Shown here: positions 17,549 through 27,452 of the stretch, one piece after another
How the letters are laid out: the number at the start of each line of letters is the position of its first letter
How positions within the stretch are numbered: the first letter of the stretch is position 1
Source of the DNA: Chitinophaga pinensis
Lineage (GTDB): Bacteria; Bacteroidota; Bacteroidia; AKYH767-A; OLB10
Direction: 5' to 3'
DNA: 41,131 nt
NCBI GenBank assembly: GCA_943332105.1
Contig: CALQOD010000014.1
Span: 1-41,131, forward strand
Notes under the pieces: generated by a model
What the model was told of the DNA's origin: nothing
The model's input: only the letters and a program-made list of their open reading frames with translations
Databases searched by the model: none
Program-made: the position numbers and the translations under genes

Positions 17549-19801
17549 ATGAAAACGATAAAAAATTATTGGAAGGTAATCTCAACAAAATGGCATTGGA
17601 TGTTGTTTACAATGATCTCAGTATTTGTTGTGGCTGGCTTTTATTTATTTGTTAAACCAACAGTTTATCAATCAACAGCAGTTGTAAAAATTGATTTGCT
17701 TAATCAGTCGGTTAATAGCAATGTAACCGCTAAAGATATTTCTGCGGAGGTAGAAACCATCAAATCAAAAGCCTTATTTGAGAAAGCCCTTGCAAAAACA
17801 AACTTTAGTGTTTCCTATTTTATAAAGGGCAATTTCAGAAACACGGAGATTTTTAATCATGCACCTTTCACGGTAGATAGTTTAATTACTAACCCGGGAT
17901 TTGACAAGCGCACATATTGCTTTCAGTATGTAGATGCTAATCATTATTCAGTAATATATTCAACGGCCACAACGGATAAAACAATCGTCGGAACTTTTGG
18001 TAAGCAAATAAAGGATGATGGATGTTCTTTCACAGTCAATAAATCGAACAACAAAAATTATTTTAATGATTATGATTGGGGATTTAGTCTGTATTCGTTT
18101 GCGGCATTAACAAAGGAACTTTATAATTCCAATTATAAGGTTTTAACAACTACAGACCGTCCAAATGCGAACGTAGTTAAAGTAAGCTATACGCATTCAG
18201 TTCCTGAGAAAGCAAGTGTATTGGTCAACGCAATTGTAAATACGTATATAGATCAAATCAATAACGATAATCATTCGTATGCAAATAATACAAATGAATA
18301 TCTGGATGATCAGCTGGCAGATTACGCAGAAAAATTACATCAATCTACAAAACAGATAAATCAGTTTAAGTCGAAAAATGATTTTATGGATTTGTATCAG
18401 ACGTCTGATGCAACATATAAAACTTTAGGAGCGCTTGAAGTACAAAATGTAGATATTAATTTAAAGCTAACATCACTTGATCGGTTAAGTGAATATTTGC
18501 GTCATTCTTCTTCGGATAGTTATATTGCACCAGATTTAGATGAGATAAAAAATAATGCCTTTGGGGAAGCTATTAATCGATTTAATCAAAATTTAAGAGA
18601 TAAAAAAAGAGTTACTGCAGCAGGAAGTAATAAAGAACAGCTTGCAGAAATAGAAAACGATATTGATGCAGAGCGGACGTTTTTAGTAGAAAGCGTAAAC
18701 AACACCAGAAAAAAACTAATACTTCAAAAGCAAACAATTAGTTCTTCAATTAATACCGAAAGAGCATCGGTAGGCGAACTTCCGAATAAGCAAAGCAAAT
18801 TACAAGAGATAAGTCGTGATTATTATTTGAACGAAAGAATTTATAATTTTTTGGCTGATAAAAAAGCGCAGTTGGTTGTTTTACAAAACCCATTTGAGCT
18901 AACTAATAAATTTATTGAAAGTGCAGAACCTGCATTCTACCCTGAAGAAAAAACATCTCCTCTGTTTTTTATTTTAGTTTTAGCGATAGCATTTGTTTTC
19001 GGATCTGTTATTGCGTGTGTGGCATACGCAAAACGCAAGATTCATTCGCCGGCCGATTTGCGCGATCAGAAATCTATACCATTTATCGGACAAATTGAAA
19101 TACTACAAGATATAAAAGGGGCTTATCAATCATTTACCGCATTGTCTACAAAAATTCAATGCAATTTAGATGAAGGGAAACATCAGATAATAACGGTTAC
19201 TAGTAGCCGTAAAGGAGAAGGTAAAACATTTATTGCATCCCATATAGCGAGAACATTAGCAGCGCAAAATAAAAAGGTATTGTTAATTGATGCTAATACT
19301 TTTAATCCGAAGGTGCATGAGCTTTTTTCAATGGAACAAGAAAATGGATTAACGGATTATTATAGCAATAAAGCAACAATTAGCGATTGCATACACACTA
19401 CCTCTATTGACCAGTTAGATATTCTGCCTGCAGGCTTAGACACTAACCCTGTTAGTCATTTAATTTCTTCTGATAAAACAAAATCATTATTAGATCAACT
19501 ATCGCCTCAATACGACGCTATTGTAATTGATACACCTGAAGTGGAGGAGCATATTGATGCGATTCCGTTTATGAAGTGGAGTGATTTAAATTTATTTGTT
19601 GTAAAATCGGATACACAACGCGCAGAGCTGATCAAGCATGCCGAAATATTAAAAGAGGAGTACCGATTAAAAGAAGTAAAATTCTTATTAAATGCTATCA
19701 AGAAAAACCGTAATCATATCGGCTTTATGCGCAATAACAAAGAATATAAAATAAAAGGCAACAAGTATATTCCTAGAATCGCAAATTTATTTGTTTGGTA
19801 A
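17549..19801 (+). CDS. Polysaccharide co-polymerase/BY-kinase-like protein (Wzz + CpsD-type ATPase)
   Basis: N-terminal Wzz-like segment (TVYQSTAVVKIDLLNQ), second TM before a P-loop domain (ITVTSSRKGEGKTFIASHIARTLAAQNKKVLLIDANTFNPK; DAIVIDTPEV). Confidence 0.85.
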   Translation: MKTIKNYWKVISTKWHWMLFTMISVFVVAGFYLFVKPTVYQSTAVVKIDLLNQSVNSNVTAKDISAEVETIKSKALFEKALAKTNFSVSYFIKGNFRNTEIFNHAPFTVDSLITNPGFDKRTYCFQYVDANHYSVIYSTATTDKTIVGTFGKQIKDDGCSFTVNKSNNKNYFNDYDWGFSLYSFAALTKELYNSNYKVLTTTDRPNANVVKVSYTHSVPEKASVLVNAIVNTYIDQINNDNHSYANNTNEYLDDQLADYAEKLHQSTKQINQFKSKNDFMDLYQTSDATYKTLGALEVQNVDINLKLTSLDRLSEYLRHSSSDSYIAPDLDEIKNNAFGEAINRFNQNLRDKKRVTAAGSNKEQLAEIENDIDAERTFLVESVNNTRKKLILQKQTISSSINTERASVGELPNKQSKLQEISRDYYLNERIYNFLADKKAQLVVLQNPFELTNKFIESAEPAFYPEEKTSPLFFILVLAIAFVFGSVIACVAYAKRKIHSPADLRDQKSIPFIGQIEILQDIKGAYQSFTALSTKIQCNLDEGKHQIITVTSSRKGEGKTFIASHIARTLAAQNKKVLLIDANTFNPKVHELFSMEQENGLTDYYSNKATISDCIHTTSIDQLDILPAGLDTNPVSHLISSDKTKSLLDQLSPQYDAIVIDTPEVEEHIDAIPFMKWSDLNLFVVKSDTQRAELIKHAEILKEEYRLKEVKFLLNAIKKNRNHIGFMRNNKEYKIKGNKYIPRIANLFVW

Positions 19802-19802
19802 A

Positions 19803-20531
19803 ATGGCAACTGACTCACTTAATTATAATATTATCAAGTCCGGCTATATGCGCCGTCCTTATAAAAATGTGAAAGCCTATCATACAGCAACAAGTATTAA
19901 AGGAACCACACTAAGCAAACGTAAATTAACAAATAATCTTTTAATTCGTTTATTTTCTGTTTATAATAATACAAATGAATCAAGCCAGGTTAGAGATACA
20001 TTTGTATTTAAGTTTTTGAAACAAAATGTAAAATTTTGTCTTGCAGAAAAAGACATAAGTGGGCAAATATGGGATGAAGAGTACTTAAATAAATTTAATG
20101 TCTTCAACAATTGCTTTAATAAATTGTCGAAGGAGCAATCAATATTAGTTGCCGAAACAGTAAACTCAATTTTTGCTATACCAGCATATATTAATTCTCA
20201 AACATTATTTCTTAATAAATGGGAAGTGGAAGGCGGTAAAATGCCTTTGCTTCTTGATCTAATCCATAATATTTACATTGCTGGAGTATATTATCCAACT
20301 GATTTTGCAAAGCAATATAATTTTGATAGCTTATTTTATCAAGCGTTGCCATTATACAAGGAAATGATAAATAAATTCGCTATCGATTTTGAATTGAATG
20401 AGAAAATTTATGTCCTGTACAATCTTAGTTTTTATTATAAAGGAAAAGCGGCAGCTTTAAATTTTAGCGATGTTGAATTAGTTTATTATAGTCGATTACA
20501 AAGTCGTTTAATCGACCTTTTTGATCTGTAA
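19803..20531 (+). CDS. Hypothetical protein
   Basis: Open frame starting 2 bp after the 17549 gene stop (MATDSLNYNIIKSGYMRRPY...); no recognised domain. Confidence 0.7.
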   Translation: MATDSLNYNIIKSGYMRRPYKNVKAYHTATSIKGTTLSKRKLTNNLLIRLFSVYNNTNESSQVRDTFVFKFLKQNVKFCLAEKDISGQIWDEEYLNKFNVFNNCFNKLSKEQSILVAETVNSIFAIPAYINSQTLFLNKWEVEGGKMPLLLDLIHNIYIAGVYYPTDFAKQYNFDSLFYQALPLYKEMINKFAIDFELNEKIYVLYNLSFYYKGKAAALNFSDVELVYYSRLQSRLIDLFDL

Positions 20532-20617
20532 GATTTTCTACTATTTATTGATAAAACACACATTTTTTTACCTAAAAGGCAAACCTATTTTTTTTAGATG
20601 CGTTAAAAAACGCATTC

Positions 20618-23584
20618 ATGAATTATTTTATTTACATACCCAAATTAAAATTTTCACTTGCTGTATTTGTTGCAATGGTATTTTTAAATATTACCATTAG
20701 CAGAGCACAGTCGGTTGTTACTTATTCAGGACAAGCACTATCATCTGGTCTTGTTAATAGTTCACTTAATAATTCACGTTTCAACGAGCCACAAGGAATT
20801 GTTTCGGATGTGATTGGAAATATTTTTATAGCCGATCGATTGAATAATGTAATTCGTAAGATTTCTGTAAATGGGGTTGTTTCTACCTATGCTGGCACAG
20901 GACAAGCAGGAAGTTTTGATGGTCTAGCTCAGCAAGCAACATTTAATGAGCCTTGGGGAATTACAGCCGATACTTTAGGTAATTTATACATAGCAGATAC
21001 GAAGAGCTATAAGATTAGAAAAATTGATACAAACGGGAATGTAACTACTATTGCAGGTACAGGAATTTTTGGAACTACCAATGGAACAACAAATGTTGCA
21101 AAATTTGGATTTACTACAGGGATTGCTGTTACGAAAGATGGAAGTATTATTTACGCGTGCGATTATAATACACATGTGATTCGTAAAATTGCAAATGGCA
21201 ATGTATCTAATCTAGCTGGTACTGTTTATTTATCAGGCGCCAATGATGGTCCTGGAGTTAGTGCTTCCTTTAATCACCCATACGGAATTCATTTATTAAA
21301 TAACGGCGATTTATTAGTTACTGATGAATGGAATAATACGTTAAGAAAACTTACGCCGTTAGGTTATACATCAACATTTGCTGGTAGTGGTTTAATGGGA
21401 AGTGCAGATGGCGGTTCATTAATATCAAGTTTTAATTATCCTTGGGGCGTTACTTCGGATACGTTAGGCAACATTTTTATATTAGATGGTTATAATTTTA
21501 CAATTCGTAAAATTAATCCAGCAGGACAAGTTTCTACATATGCAGGAAACGTAGGTGTTGCTGGTAGTGCTGATGGTAACGGTTCATCGGCAACATTTAA
21601 TAATGCAGCAGGCATCTGTTATAATCGTACGGATAAATCGTTATATGTAGCCGATACTAAAAACCATACAATTCGTAAAATTTCTTTTGTTTCCGCTATT
21701 GTTTTGAATGCAACTATTAATGGCGCTAATTCAGCAACAGTATGTAATGGAGATACAATAACTATTGTTGTTTCTCCTGCGGGATTAACAGGGTATAGTG
21801 TATATGATAATGGAATAGTGGTGGGAACCTCCCCTTCTGCTTCAGTAAAAGTTTCAGGATTAATTGCAGGAAATCATTCACTAATTGCAAAAGCTTTTGA
21901 TACTAACGGGGCTGTAGCTACTTCAAATAACATTTCAATCAATGTAACTAACCCTTTTATACCACAAGTCACATATTCTGGAGGAGCCGCTATTTGTAAT
22001 GGTGATTCATTAAAGTTATCAGCAACAAGCGGTATTTCTTATGTATGGTCTGGCGGACAAACCACAAAAGATATTTATGTACAAACTACTGGAAACTATT
22101 CCGTTCAGGTAACAAACAATAATGGTTGTCGTGGTCTATCAGCTCCAACTACAATCACTATACTTCCATTGCCAGATACTACAATTACTTCTTCTAAAGG
22201 AGTAATAATTTGTCCGAATGATTCAACAGTTTTAACAGCAATAGGCGGTGTTTCTTGGAATTGGTCATGCGGATTAGTAACACAAACTGTGCGTGTACCT
22301 GCTGGTAATTTTCAGGTGACTATTACTGGGACAAACGGATGTAAAGCAACATCAGCAAATAAAATTATCTCAAATTATAATGTAGCGCCAGTAAACGTTT
22401 CTCCTGCGGGAAGTGTCACAATCTTGCAAAACGATTCTATTCTGTTAACAGCAAGTGGAGGCTCAACTTATCTTTGGTCAAACGGACAAACAGGGGCTTC
22501 TATTTATGTACATACTTCTGGAAGTTATAGCGTGAGTGCTGTAAATAGTAACGGCTGTAATGTAAGTTCTTCTGTTGTAAATGTTACTGCTATAAATGCA
22601 AGTAATATGATTTCTGTTACAGGAACAAACGCATTTTGTGAGGGGTCAAGCACAGTGCTTACATCGTATTTCGCAAACGGAAATCAATGGTATCGAAACA
22701 ATTCTGTTATAAACGGACAAACACAAAATACACTAACGGTAACGCAGCAGGGCTATTATAAAGTAAAAGTAACAACTGCTAGTAATTCATTTTATTCTGA
22801 TTCAGTATTTATTCAAGTATATCCATCTGCGCAGCTTCCAACACTAAATGATACTGCTGTTTGTAAAGGAAGTAATTTGCAAATCACAGTTGCAGGAAGT
22901 AACACATTTAAATGGTTTAACGAAATCACAGGTGGAACGGCTATCGCTAACGGAAACTCATATACTCAAAACAACGTAGTTACTCCTTTTACTGTTTATC
23001 TGGATGCAATTACAAGCAATGGTTGTTATACAACTGTTAGAAAACCAATTCAGGTTAATGTTAACCCGCTTCCAACAGTTGATTTTACACAAGAAGTAGA
23101 GATGAATAATGGAAGTTATATCACAACGTTTAATTCATCTTGTAGTGGAGCTGATATGTATAGCTGGAACTTTAATGGAATGGATACTTCCAATCTTCAA
23201 AATCCGGAATACACCTTTACTATGAATGGTGTATATACTATCGTGTTAGTAGCATTAAATTCACTAACTGGTTGTAGTAATTCTATTCAAAAGAATGTCG
23301 ACATTCATGTAACAACAGACTTATTTGTTCCAACCACATTTACTCCAAACAATGATGGAAAGAATGATATTTTCAGAGTAAGAGGAAGCGAAGTGATTGT
23401 GGAAGACATGTTGATTTTTAATCAATGGGGAAAAGCAGTGTATCATGCCAATGCATCTAATCCTACTTGGGATGGATCATCAAATGGAGAAGTTGCAAAT
23501 AATGGTACCTACGTCTATAAAATAAAATTAATCGACGCTGGTATACCGAAAGAATTAAAAGGTAGCATCACATTAATAAAATGA
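20618..23584 (+). CDS. NHL-repeat / Ig-PKD-like secreted protein with T9SS type B (gliding motility-associated) C-terminal domain
   Basis: Repeated NxxGNIFIADRLNNVIRKI / VSTYAGTGQAG blades; C-terminus FVPTTFTPNNDGKNDIFRVRG ... MLIFNQWGKAVYHAN ... WDGSSNGEVANNGTYVYKIKLID ... KGSITLIK. Confidence 0.93.
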   Translation: MNYFIYIPKLKFSLAVFVAMVFLNITISRAQSVVTYSGQALSSGLVNSSLNNSRFNEPQGIVSDVIGNIFIADRLNNVIRKISVNGVVSTYAGTGQAGSFDGLAQQATFNEPWGITADTLGNLYIADTKSYKIRKIDTNGNVTTIAGTGIFGTTNGTTNVAKFGFTTGIAVTKDGSIIYACDYNTHVIRKIANGNVSNLAGTVYLSGANDGPGVSASFNHPYGIHLLNNGDLLVTDEWNNTLRKLTPLGYTSTFAGSGLMGSADGGSLISSFNYPWGVTSDTLGNIFILDGYNFTIRKINPAGQVSTYAGNVGVAGSADGNGSSATFNNAAGICYNRTDKSLYVADTKNHTIRKISFVSAIVLNATINGANSATVCNGDTITIVVSPAGLTGYSVYDNGIVVGTSPSASVKVSGLIAGNHSLIAKAFDTNGAVATSNNISINVTNPFIPQVTYSGGAAICNGDSLKLSATSGISYVWSGGQTTKDIYVQTTGNYSVQVTNNNGCRGLSAPTTITILPLPDTTITSSKGVIICPNDSTVLTAIGGVSWNWSCGLVTQTVRVPAGNFQVTITGTNGCKATSANKIISNYNVAPVNVSPAGSVTILQNDSILLTASGGSTYLWSNGQTGASIYVHTSGSYSVSAVNSNGCNVSSSVVNVTAINASNMISVTGTNAFCEGSSTVLTSYFANGNQWYRNNSVINGQTQNTLTVTQQGYYKVKVTTASNSFYSDSVFIQVYPSAQLPTLNDTAVCKGSNLQITVAGSNTFKWFNEITGGTAIANGNSYTQNNVVTPFTVYLDAITSNGCYTTVRKPIQVNVNPLPTVDFTQEVEMNNGSYITTFNSSCSGADMYSWNFNGMDTSNLQNPEYTFTMNGVYTIVLVALNSLTGCSNSIQKNVDIHVTTDLFVPTTFTPNNDGKNDIFRVRGSEVIVEDMLIFNQWGKAVYHANASNPTWDGSSNGEVANNGTYVYKIKLIDAGIPKELKGSITLIK

Positions 23585-25656
23585 AAAGGATTCTAATCAT
23601 ATTTCTTCTTCTGTCTGTATTTGTGAAGGCAAATGCCCAGGATCCTCATTTTACACAGGTGAATCGTTTGGGGTCGATGATTAATCCTGCAGTATCACTG
23701 GCAGACAATAACAACATGCAATTAACAATGTTGTATCGTACACAATGGAATAATGTAGCACCTTTTAAAACACAAGGATTAGCATTCAATAAAAAAGTTA
23801 ATCGTTTTACGTTTGATGCAAACGTGATTAACAACACTGCTGGAGATGCTGGATTTAAACAACTTTATTTTAATGGTGGATTATCTTATAATTATAAAAC
23901 AAAGAAAAATAGTTTTATTGGTGGACTACAAATTGGAATAATCCAGCATAGTTTTAATCCGCAGAACATGACATTCGATGATCAGTTTATTCCTGATGTT
24001 GGATATTCATCTAATAATGCTACTCAAGAAGTATTTACAAATACAAAATCGATTCGTCCAGATTTTAATGTAGGCGGATTGTGGGTACGCACTGCGAAGA
24101 AAGAAAAGTTAAAACCGTTTGTAGGCTTTGCATTGTATCATATCAATCAAGCAAAAGAAACATTTTTAACAGAGACAAGCAAAACAAACATGAAGTCGAA
24201 TATTTATGCAGGTTTTGTTTATCCTATTAATGATCAGGTTCAATTGCAAACAACTAGTTATTTCGTTCATCAAGGAGTGGCTAATGAGTTTATCACTTCA
24301 GCAATCGCTAAAGTTAATTTAGAAGAGAACAAAGGGGTTGAAGGTGGAATTATTTATCGCTCGAATGATGCGCTTGCATTGTATTCTGGCTATCAACTAT
24401 CGAATTGGATGGTAGGTGTTTCTTATGATATTAATATAAGTGGATTAACAAATGGAAATGGCGCATTTGAATTAACACTTACTTATCAGCCAAAGGCGAA
24501 AGTAAAAGAGCCAAAGAAACTAGCAATTAAAGAAAATCAAAAGGCTATAAAAGACAGTATTGCAGACCAAGCCTTATTAACAGCTGAATTAGTAAATCCG
24601 AAAGAAGCAAAACCACTTGTTGTTAAAGAAAAAGAGCAAAAAGTAGTTAAGAGTCAGCGAGTACCATTAACAAAACCTTTGATCATTCCTGATAAAGAAG
24701 AAATCGCAACGATTGAAAGTAAGTCGCCTGTGCTTATAGCAACAAATCATGTTGAGGAAAATGATATTATCAAACCAACAACCAAAGTGGAGTTGACAGC
24801 TCCAGTGATGAAAGGGGATGATGAAGAGGAATTAGTAGCCATCAATTCTATTAAAGAAATCAAAACTATAATTGATACGAATACAGATGAAACAATTCTG
24901 CCTACTCAAAAAGTGGCATTAAATCAGCCATTAACAATTGAAGATGTCGAAGAAGTAGCTGCAGAAAATATAGCTATCAAAAATGCAACACCAATTGTTG
25001 TTAGCGAGACAGAAGAAACATTAAAACCAGTTGAACAAGCATCATTATCAGCGCCCCTAGTAATTGAAGAAAGAGAAGACTTGCAACCAATTGCGTCTAT
25101 TAAAGAAATACAATTAGTTGCTGAAGAAAATATTTTCGTAGCACCGGTTAAGTCAGAATTAGTACCATTATCAGCGCCACTCGAGGTTGCAGAAGAAGAA
25201 GTCGCAGTCCTTGATAGTGCTCCTGAATTAATTAAGAAGAATGCAGAGCTAGTAATTATTACGGAATCTGATGACGACTTACAAATTGCAGTGTCTCCTG
25301 CAGTACCATTAACAGCTCCGAAGGTAGAAGAAGAAAAAAGCGTTAGTGATATTTCTACGAATTATATGACCTTTAATCATAACAGTGCTGCAGTTAATCA
25401 GATTCAGGTGATAGATATTTTAGAACCAGTGTATGATAGTTTGTGGTTTAACAAAGATTATCAGGTAACCTTAGTAGCTGATAGTCGCGATAAAGAGCAA
25501 TTGAACTTACCTCGTTTGAAAGCAGTACAAAATGTGCTTATCAAAAAAGGCGTTTCTAAAGACCGTATTAAATTGGTGATGAAGGATAACGAATTCAATA
25601 CTGATTCAGAAAACTATTCAGGTGCTGTTTATTTGAAAGTCCAATCGGTGAAATAA
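23581..25656 (+). CDS. PorP/SprF family T9SS outer membrane protein with acidic repeat linker and OmpA-like tail
   Basis: N-terminus QDPHFTQVNRLGSMINPAVSLADNNNMQLTMLYRTQWNNVAPFKTQGLAFN is PorP/SprF-like; repeats from about 24655 to 25345; C-terminal MTFNHNSAAVNQIQVIDILEPVYDSLW ... VTLVADSRDKEQLNLPRLKAVQNVLIKKGVSKDRIKLV is OmpA-like. Overlaps upstream cargo gene by 4 bp. Confidence 0.88.
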   Translation: MKRILIIFLLLSVFVKANAQDPHFTQVNRLGSMINPAVSLADNNNMQLTMLYRTQWNNVAPFKTQGLAFNKKVNRFTFDANVINNTAGDAGFKQLYFNGGLSYNYKTKKNSFIGGLQIGIIQHSFNPQNMTFDDQFIPDVGYSSNNATQEVFTNTKSIRPDFNVGGLWVRTAKKEKLKPFVGFALYHINQAKETFLTETSKTNMKSNIYAGFVYPINDQVQLQTTSYFVHQGVANEFITSAIAKVNLEENKGVEGGIIYRSNDALALYSGYQLSNWMVGVSYDINISGLTNGNGAFELTLTYQPKAKVKEPKKLAIKENQKAIKDSIADQALLTAELVNPKEAKPLVVKEKEQKVVKSQRVPLTKPLIIPDKEEIATIESKSPVLIATNHVEENDIIKPTTKVELTAPVMKGDDEEELVAINSIKEIKTIIDTNTDETILPTQKVALNQPLTIEDVEEVAAENIAIKNATPIVVSETEETLKPVEQASLSAPLVIEEREDLQPIASIKEIQLVAEENIFVAPVKSELVPLSAPLEVAEEEVAVLDSAPELIKKNAELVIITESDDDLQIAVSPAVPLTAPKVEEEKSVSDISTNYMTFNHNSAAVNQIQVIDILEPVYDSLWFNKDYQVTLVADSRDKEQLNLPRLKAVQNVLIKKGVSKDRIKLVMKDNEFNTDSENYSGAVYLKVQSVK

Positions 25657-25703
25657 AGTATTCTTAAAAGGATTATGTATTTTTGAATCACATAATTCTT
25701 CGA

Positions 25704-27074
25704 ATGAAAAAATTAATTCTACTTCTGCTTAGCTTCTTTTGTTTAACTGCTGCTGCGCAGCAATCGGACTCATTAATCATTGCTAAAATATTTAATAAGT
25801 CGCTAACTAATAGCGAGTGTTATCCGCGATTAAATTATTTATGTAAAAATATTGGTCCGCGTTTGAGTGGTTCACTCAACGGTGAAAAAGCAGTGGGCTA
25901 TGTTCAACAACTTTGCTTAGACCAGAAACTAGATACTACTTTTTTACAGCCAGTTACCGTTCCGCATTGGGTACGTGGACAAAAAGAGCAAGCATACTAT
26001 AAAGTAAATGGGAAGAAATCTGAAGTTGCTATTTGTGCCTTAGGTGGAAGTATTGCAACCCCTAAAAAGGGTTTATCCGCACCCGTTATAGAAGTTCACG
26101 ATTTTGAAGAAATGAAAATGTTAGGTCGTGAAAAAATAGAGGGTAAGATTGTTTTTATGAATCATCCAATGAAATCTTCTTTTGTAAGTGCGTTTGATGC
26201 GTACGGAGAAGCAGCAGGATATCGTTGGGCAACAGCGCAGAATGCAGCGAAGTATGGTGCCGTAGGTGTAGTTGTTAGATCAATGACATTAGCGTTAGAT
26301 AATAATCCGCATACGGGCGCAATGGGATATAACGATACGATTATTAAAATTCCTGCATGTGCAATTAGTACAATGGGTGCGGAAGAATTAAGTAAGGCTA
26401 TTAAAAGTAATTTGGGTGTGCAGTTTTATTTTAAATTGTCTTGCGAGGTGTTTCCTGATGCACAATCTTATAATGTAATAGGTGAATTAAAAGGAAGCGA
26501 AAAGGCAGAAGAGATTATTGTTATTGGCGGACATTTGGATTCGTGGGAATTAGGAGAAGGTGCGCATGATGATGGGGCTGGTGTGATGCAATCTTTGGAG
26601 GTGCTAAGAATATTTCAGAATTTAAAGATGAAACCAAAACGTACTATACGATTTGTTGCTTTCGCAAATGAAGAAAATGGTAGTCGTGGTGGGAAACAGT
26701 TGTTAGCATTAGCCAAAGAGCGAAAAGAAAAAATAATTGCAGCTGTTGAAAGTGATGATGGCGGATTTACACCACGAGGATTTTCATTTAATGGCGATTT
26801 ATCAAAGATGCAACATGTATTGAGTAAGCAGGAGCTGTTCTATCCATACGAATTAAAATACTGGGAAGAAGGTTATGGTGGTACAGACATTAATTATCTG
26901 AAAGAAGTAGGTTCCTTGCTAATTGGTTTTGTGCCCGACTCACAACGATACTTTGATGTACACCATGCTGCAACGGATGTTTTCGAAAATATAAATAAGA
27001 GAGAATTAGAATTAGGTGCTGGTAGTATGGCTGCGCTAGTTTATATCCTAAGCGAATATGGGGTTAATCCATAG
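25704..27074 (+). CDS. M28 family metallopeptidase (carboxypeptidase Q-like), secreted
   Basis: IVIGGHLDSWELGEGAHDDGAGVMQSLEVLRIF, FVAFANEENGSRGG, ESDDGGFTPRGF, VHHAATDVFENINKREL. Confidence 0.93.
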   Translation: MKKLILLLLSFFCLTAAAQQSDSLIIAKIFNKSLTNSECYPRLNYLCKNIGPRLSGSLNGEKAVGYVQQLCLDQKLDTTFLQPVTVPHWVRGQKEQAYYKVNGKKSEVAICALGGSIATPKKGLSAPVIEVHDFEEMKMLGREKIEGKIVFMNHPMKSSFVSAFDAYGEAAGYRWATAQNAAKYGAVGVVVRSMTLALDNNPHTGAMGYNDTIIKIPACAISTMGAEELSKAIKSNLGVQFYFKLSCEVFPDAQSYNVIGELKGSEKAEEIIVIGGHLDSWELGEGAHDDGAGVMQSLEVLRIFQNLKMKPKRTIRFVAFANEENGSRGGKQLLALAKERKEKIIAAVESDDGGFTPRGFSFNGDLSKMQHVLSKQELFYPYELKYWEEGYGGTDINYLKEVGSLLIGFVPDSQRYFDVHHAATDVFENINKRELELGAGSMAALVYILSEYGVNP

Positions 27075-27090
27075 CTGTTAGCAAAAAAAA

Positions 27091-27198
27091 CTAATCGACA
27101 TATTCTTGTCCCCATTTATAAAGCGAGTGAATACTCGGCAATAACTTTGCTCCTTTTTTAGTTAGTTCATATTCTACAGTAGGAGGAACGGTTGCAAA
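27091..27198 (-). pseudogene. C-terminal remnant of an HxlR-family regulator
   Basis: Minus-strand reading FATVPPTVEYELTKKGAKLLPSIHSLYKWGQEYVD* matches the HxlR C-terminal signature; N-terminal HTH absent. Confidence 0.75.
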
Positions 27199-27395
27199 AG
27201 CATGAACAAGAAGTAGTAGCGCAATGGAAAGAGCAAGGAATTCTTGAAAGTCTTTATTTGCGCCAAGGAAGAAATGGTGCGGTACTAATTTTTAAAGATA
27301 TGGACCAAGCAAGAGCCGAAGAGTTAATGGCAACGCTTCCGCTTTATCCACTTAGAAAAAGTATTGAATACTATCCGCTGATTAAACAGTTTTAA
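27192..27395 (+). pseudogene. 5'-truncated muconolactone-isomerase/YciI-like small protein
   Basis: LQKHEQEVVAQWKEQGILESLYLRQGRNGAVLIFKDMDQARAEELMATLPLYPLRKSIEYYPLIKQF: lacks the usual N-terminal strand, only a TTG start, in-frame TAG at 27180-27182. Confidence 0.6.
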
Positions 27396-27417
27396 AAACA
27401 GCATTTAATTTTTAGAG

Positions 27418-27452
27418 GAACGGCGCAATTTATTGCGCCGTTCTTATTTTCT
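27418..27452. terminator. Bidirectional terminator GAACGGCGCAAT-TT-ATTGCGCCGTTC
   Basis: 12-bp perfect stem between convergent genes. Confidence 0.88.
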
